A DNA stretch of 64,000 nucleotides from Dyella telluris. Lineage in GTDB: Bacteria; Pseudomonadota; Gammaproteobacteria; Xanthomonadales; Rhodanobacteraceae. Both the position numbers and the translations under genes were made by a program. Below are positions 62,757-64,000 of the stretch, in pieces (the stretch's first letter is position 1; each line of letters opens with the position of its first letter). The notes beneath the pieces are model-generated. The model ran no database searches. It saw only the letters and a program-made list of their open reading frames with translations, and was not told the DNA's origin. The DNA is taken from positions 930,001 to 994,000 of the forward strand of contig NZ_CP060412.1 in assembly GCF_014297575.1 (NCBI RefSeq), in the 5' to 3' direction.

Positions 62757-63526
62757 TCCACCCCACCGCGCAGATCGATCCCACCGCCGTCATCGGCGAT
62801 AACGTCAGCATCGGCGCGTTCACCGTGGTCGGTGCCGACGTGCATATCGGCGACGGCACCGTGATCGGCCCGCACGTGGTGATCCAGGGCCCCACCCGCA
62901 TCGGTCGCGAAAACCGCATCAGCCAGTTCGCTTCGCTGGGTGGCGACCCGCAGGACAAGAAGTTCGCGGGCGAGCATACCGAGCTGGTGATCGGCGACCG
63001 CAACCAGATCCGCGAATACGTGACGATCAATCGTGGCACCGGCGACGGTGGCGGCAAGACGGAAATCGGCAACGACAACTGGATCCTTGCCTACGTGCAC
63101 ATCGCGCACGACTGCAAGATCGGCAACAACACCGTGTTCTCCAACTACTCGGCACTCGCCGGCCACGTGGAAATCGGCGACTGGGTGGTGATGGCGGGTT
63201 TCTCCGGCGCGCACCAGTTCTGCAAGATCGGCGCGCATGCCTTCATCGGCATGGGCTGCCTGCTGGGTTCGGACGTTCCGCCGTTCGTCACCATGGCCAA
63301 CGAGCAGCGCGGCCGCCCGCGTGGCATCAACAGCGAGGGCCTCAAGCGCCGTGGCTTCGACACCGCCCGCATCTCGGCCATCAAGCGCGCCTACCGCACG
63401 CTGTACATGGCCGGCCTGACGTTGGCCGATGCGCGCGAGCAGCTGAGCGTGCAGGCAAACGACAGCGATGACGTGCGCGCCATGCTCGAGTTCCTCGATC
63501 GCAGTGAGCGTTCGCTGGCGCGTTGA
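62753..63526 (+). CDS. lpxA: UDP-N-acetylglucosamine acyltransferase
   Basis: A 257-residue trimeric hexapeptide-repeat enzyme for the first step of lipid A synthesis. It contains [60 protein letters not shown], the catalytic His in [19 protein letters not shown], and [20 protein letters not shown]. The ATG overlapping the fabZ stop gives the family length; a GTG seven codons upstream is not used. Confidence 0.97.
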   Translation: MIHPTAQIDPTAVIGDNVSIGAFTVVGADVHIGDGTVIGPHVVIQGPTRIGRENRISQFASLGGDPQDKKFAGEHTELVIGDRNQIREYVTINRGTGDGGGKTEIGNDNWILAYVHIAHDCKIGNNTVFSNYSALAGHVEIGDWVVMAGFSGAHQFCKIGAHAFIGMGCLLGSDVPPFVTMANEQRGRPRGINSEGLKRRGFDTARISAIKRAYRTLYMAGLTLADAREQLSVQANDSDDVRAMLEFLDRSERSLAR

Positions 63527-63589
63527 TATGAGCTTCGCTGATATCAACCATTCAAGCGCGCGCTCCGTCTCTGACGGCTGACAGGCACT

Positions 63590-64000
63590 ATGTCCGCGAC
63601 CGACGTAACCACCCGGGCTCCCACCATCGCCGTCATCGCCGGCGAAGATTCCGGGGACCAGCTCGGTGCCGACCTGATCACGGCGCTGCGGCGCCGTTAT
63701 CCCCTGGCGCACTTCGTCGGCATCGGCGGCGCGCGCATGCAGGCTGTCGGATTCGATTCCTGGTTCGACATCAAGGAACTGTCACTGTTCGGCTTCGCGG
63801 AGGTGGTGTCCCACCTCCCGCGCCTGCTGAAGCTGCGCAAGGAACTGATCGCGCGCATCGTCGCCGCCAAGCCGGACGTGGTGGTCGGCATCGATGCGCC
63901 GGACTTCAACCTCGGCGTGGAAAAGCGCCTGCGCGAAACCGGCATCCGCACCGTGCACTACGTCAGCCCGTCGGTCTGGGCCTGGCGCGAGAAGCGGGCC
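63590..64000 (+). CDS. lpxB: lipid-A-disaccharide synthase (N-terminal part)
   Basis: The reading frame starts at ATG and runs off the right edge; 137 residues are visible. [60 protein letters not shown] and [20 protein letters not shown] match the N-terminal domain of LpxB, the GT-B enzyme that joins two acylated glucosamines. It follows lpxA by 63 bases in the conserved order. Confidence 0.95.
   Translation, partial: MSATDVTTRAPTIAVIAGEDSGDQLGADLITALRRRYPLAHFVGIGGARMQAVGFDSWFDIKELSLFGFAEVVSHLPRLLKLRKELIARIVAAKPDVVVGIDAPDFNLGVEKRLRETGIRTVHYVSPSVWAWREKRA

Overview
The window comes from a high-GC gammaproteobacterium of the Xanthomonadales/Lysobacterales type, most likely Rhodanobacteraceae (Dyella, Luteibacter, Rhodanobacter). 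This is inferred from codon use, gene content, the conserved map | rpsB-tsf-pyrH-frr-uppS-cdsA-dxr-rseP-bamA-lpxD-fabZ-lpxA-lpxB chromosomal block, and the style of the intergenic REP-like repeats. I saw no tRNA, rRNA, CRISPR array, insertion sequence or prophage, so this is ordinary chromosome broken by two repeat-rich intergenic islands.

Region 1 (1-27.5 kb) holds mostly housekeeping and accessory enzymes: an OsmC peroxidase, a Tat-exported intradiol-dioxygenase-like protein, a class I DAHP synthase behind what looks like a complete transcription attenuator (leader peptide with six aromatic residues in seven codons), an MpaB-type oxygenase, a NERD/UvrD-like helicase, a Rieske oxygenase coupled to an amino-acid permease, an SH3/proline-rich secreted protein, a family 2 glycosyltransferase, TrxC, SelO, three rRNA-modification enzymes, a trypsin-like exported protease, a Bcr/CflA-type exporter, a fluoride riboswitch with crcB and a DUF190 gene, Cfa, a GumN/TraB protein and ParC.

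Region 2 (27.7-35.2 kb) is the most unusual part. An alpha/beta hydrolase, two very small EamA/SMR-type membrane proteins and a DegT-type PLP enzyme form one operon. A CPBP membrane protease, an arginase-fold protein and a GNAT/FemAB-like acyltransferase run the other way. A dedicated acyl carrier protein and a full-triad ketoacyl synthase run outward behind a promoter with a dyad in its spacer. Together they suggest an uncharacterised pathway that makes or modifies an acylated amine-containing metabolite or lipid and may export it; the product cannot be read from the sequence.

Region 3 (35.2-49.6 kb) is framed by two intergenic islands carrying about 465-bp near-identical inverted repeats, each with a nested REP pair. 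Between them lie two coupled Nudix hydrolases, a VOC protein, a phosphodiester-glycosidase-like lipoprotein, a penicillin-acylase-family Ntn hydrolase, and the lysine/nitrogen block dapE, a ferritin-like/VIT1 iron exporter, DUF2165, spx/arsC-like, dapD, yfaZ-like and glnD.

Region 4 (49.6-64.0 kb) is the translation and envelope block. map diverges from rpsB; then come tsf, pyrH and frr, the isoprenoid/phospholipid/protease genes uppS, cdsA, dxr and rseP, bamA, and the lipid A genes lpxD, fabZ, lpxA and lpxB, the last cut by the window edge. skp is not between bamA and lpxD. A strong terminator and a consensus-like promoter stand there instead, so the lipid A genes probably form a separate transcription unit.
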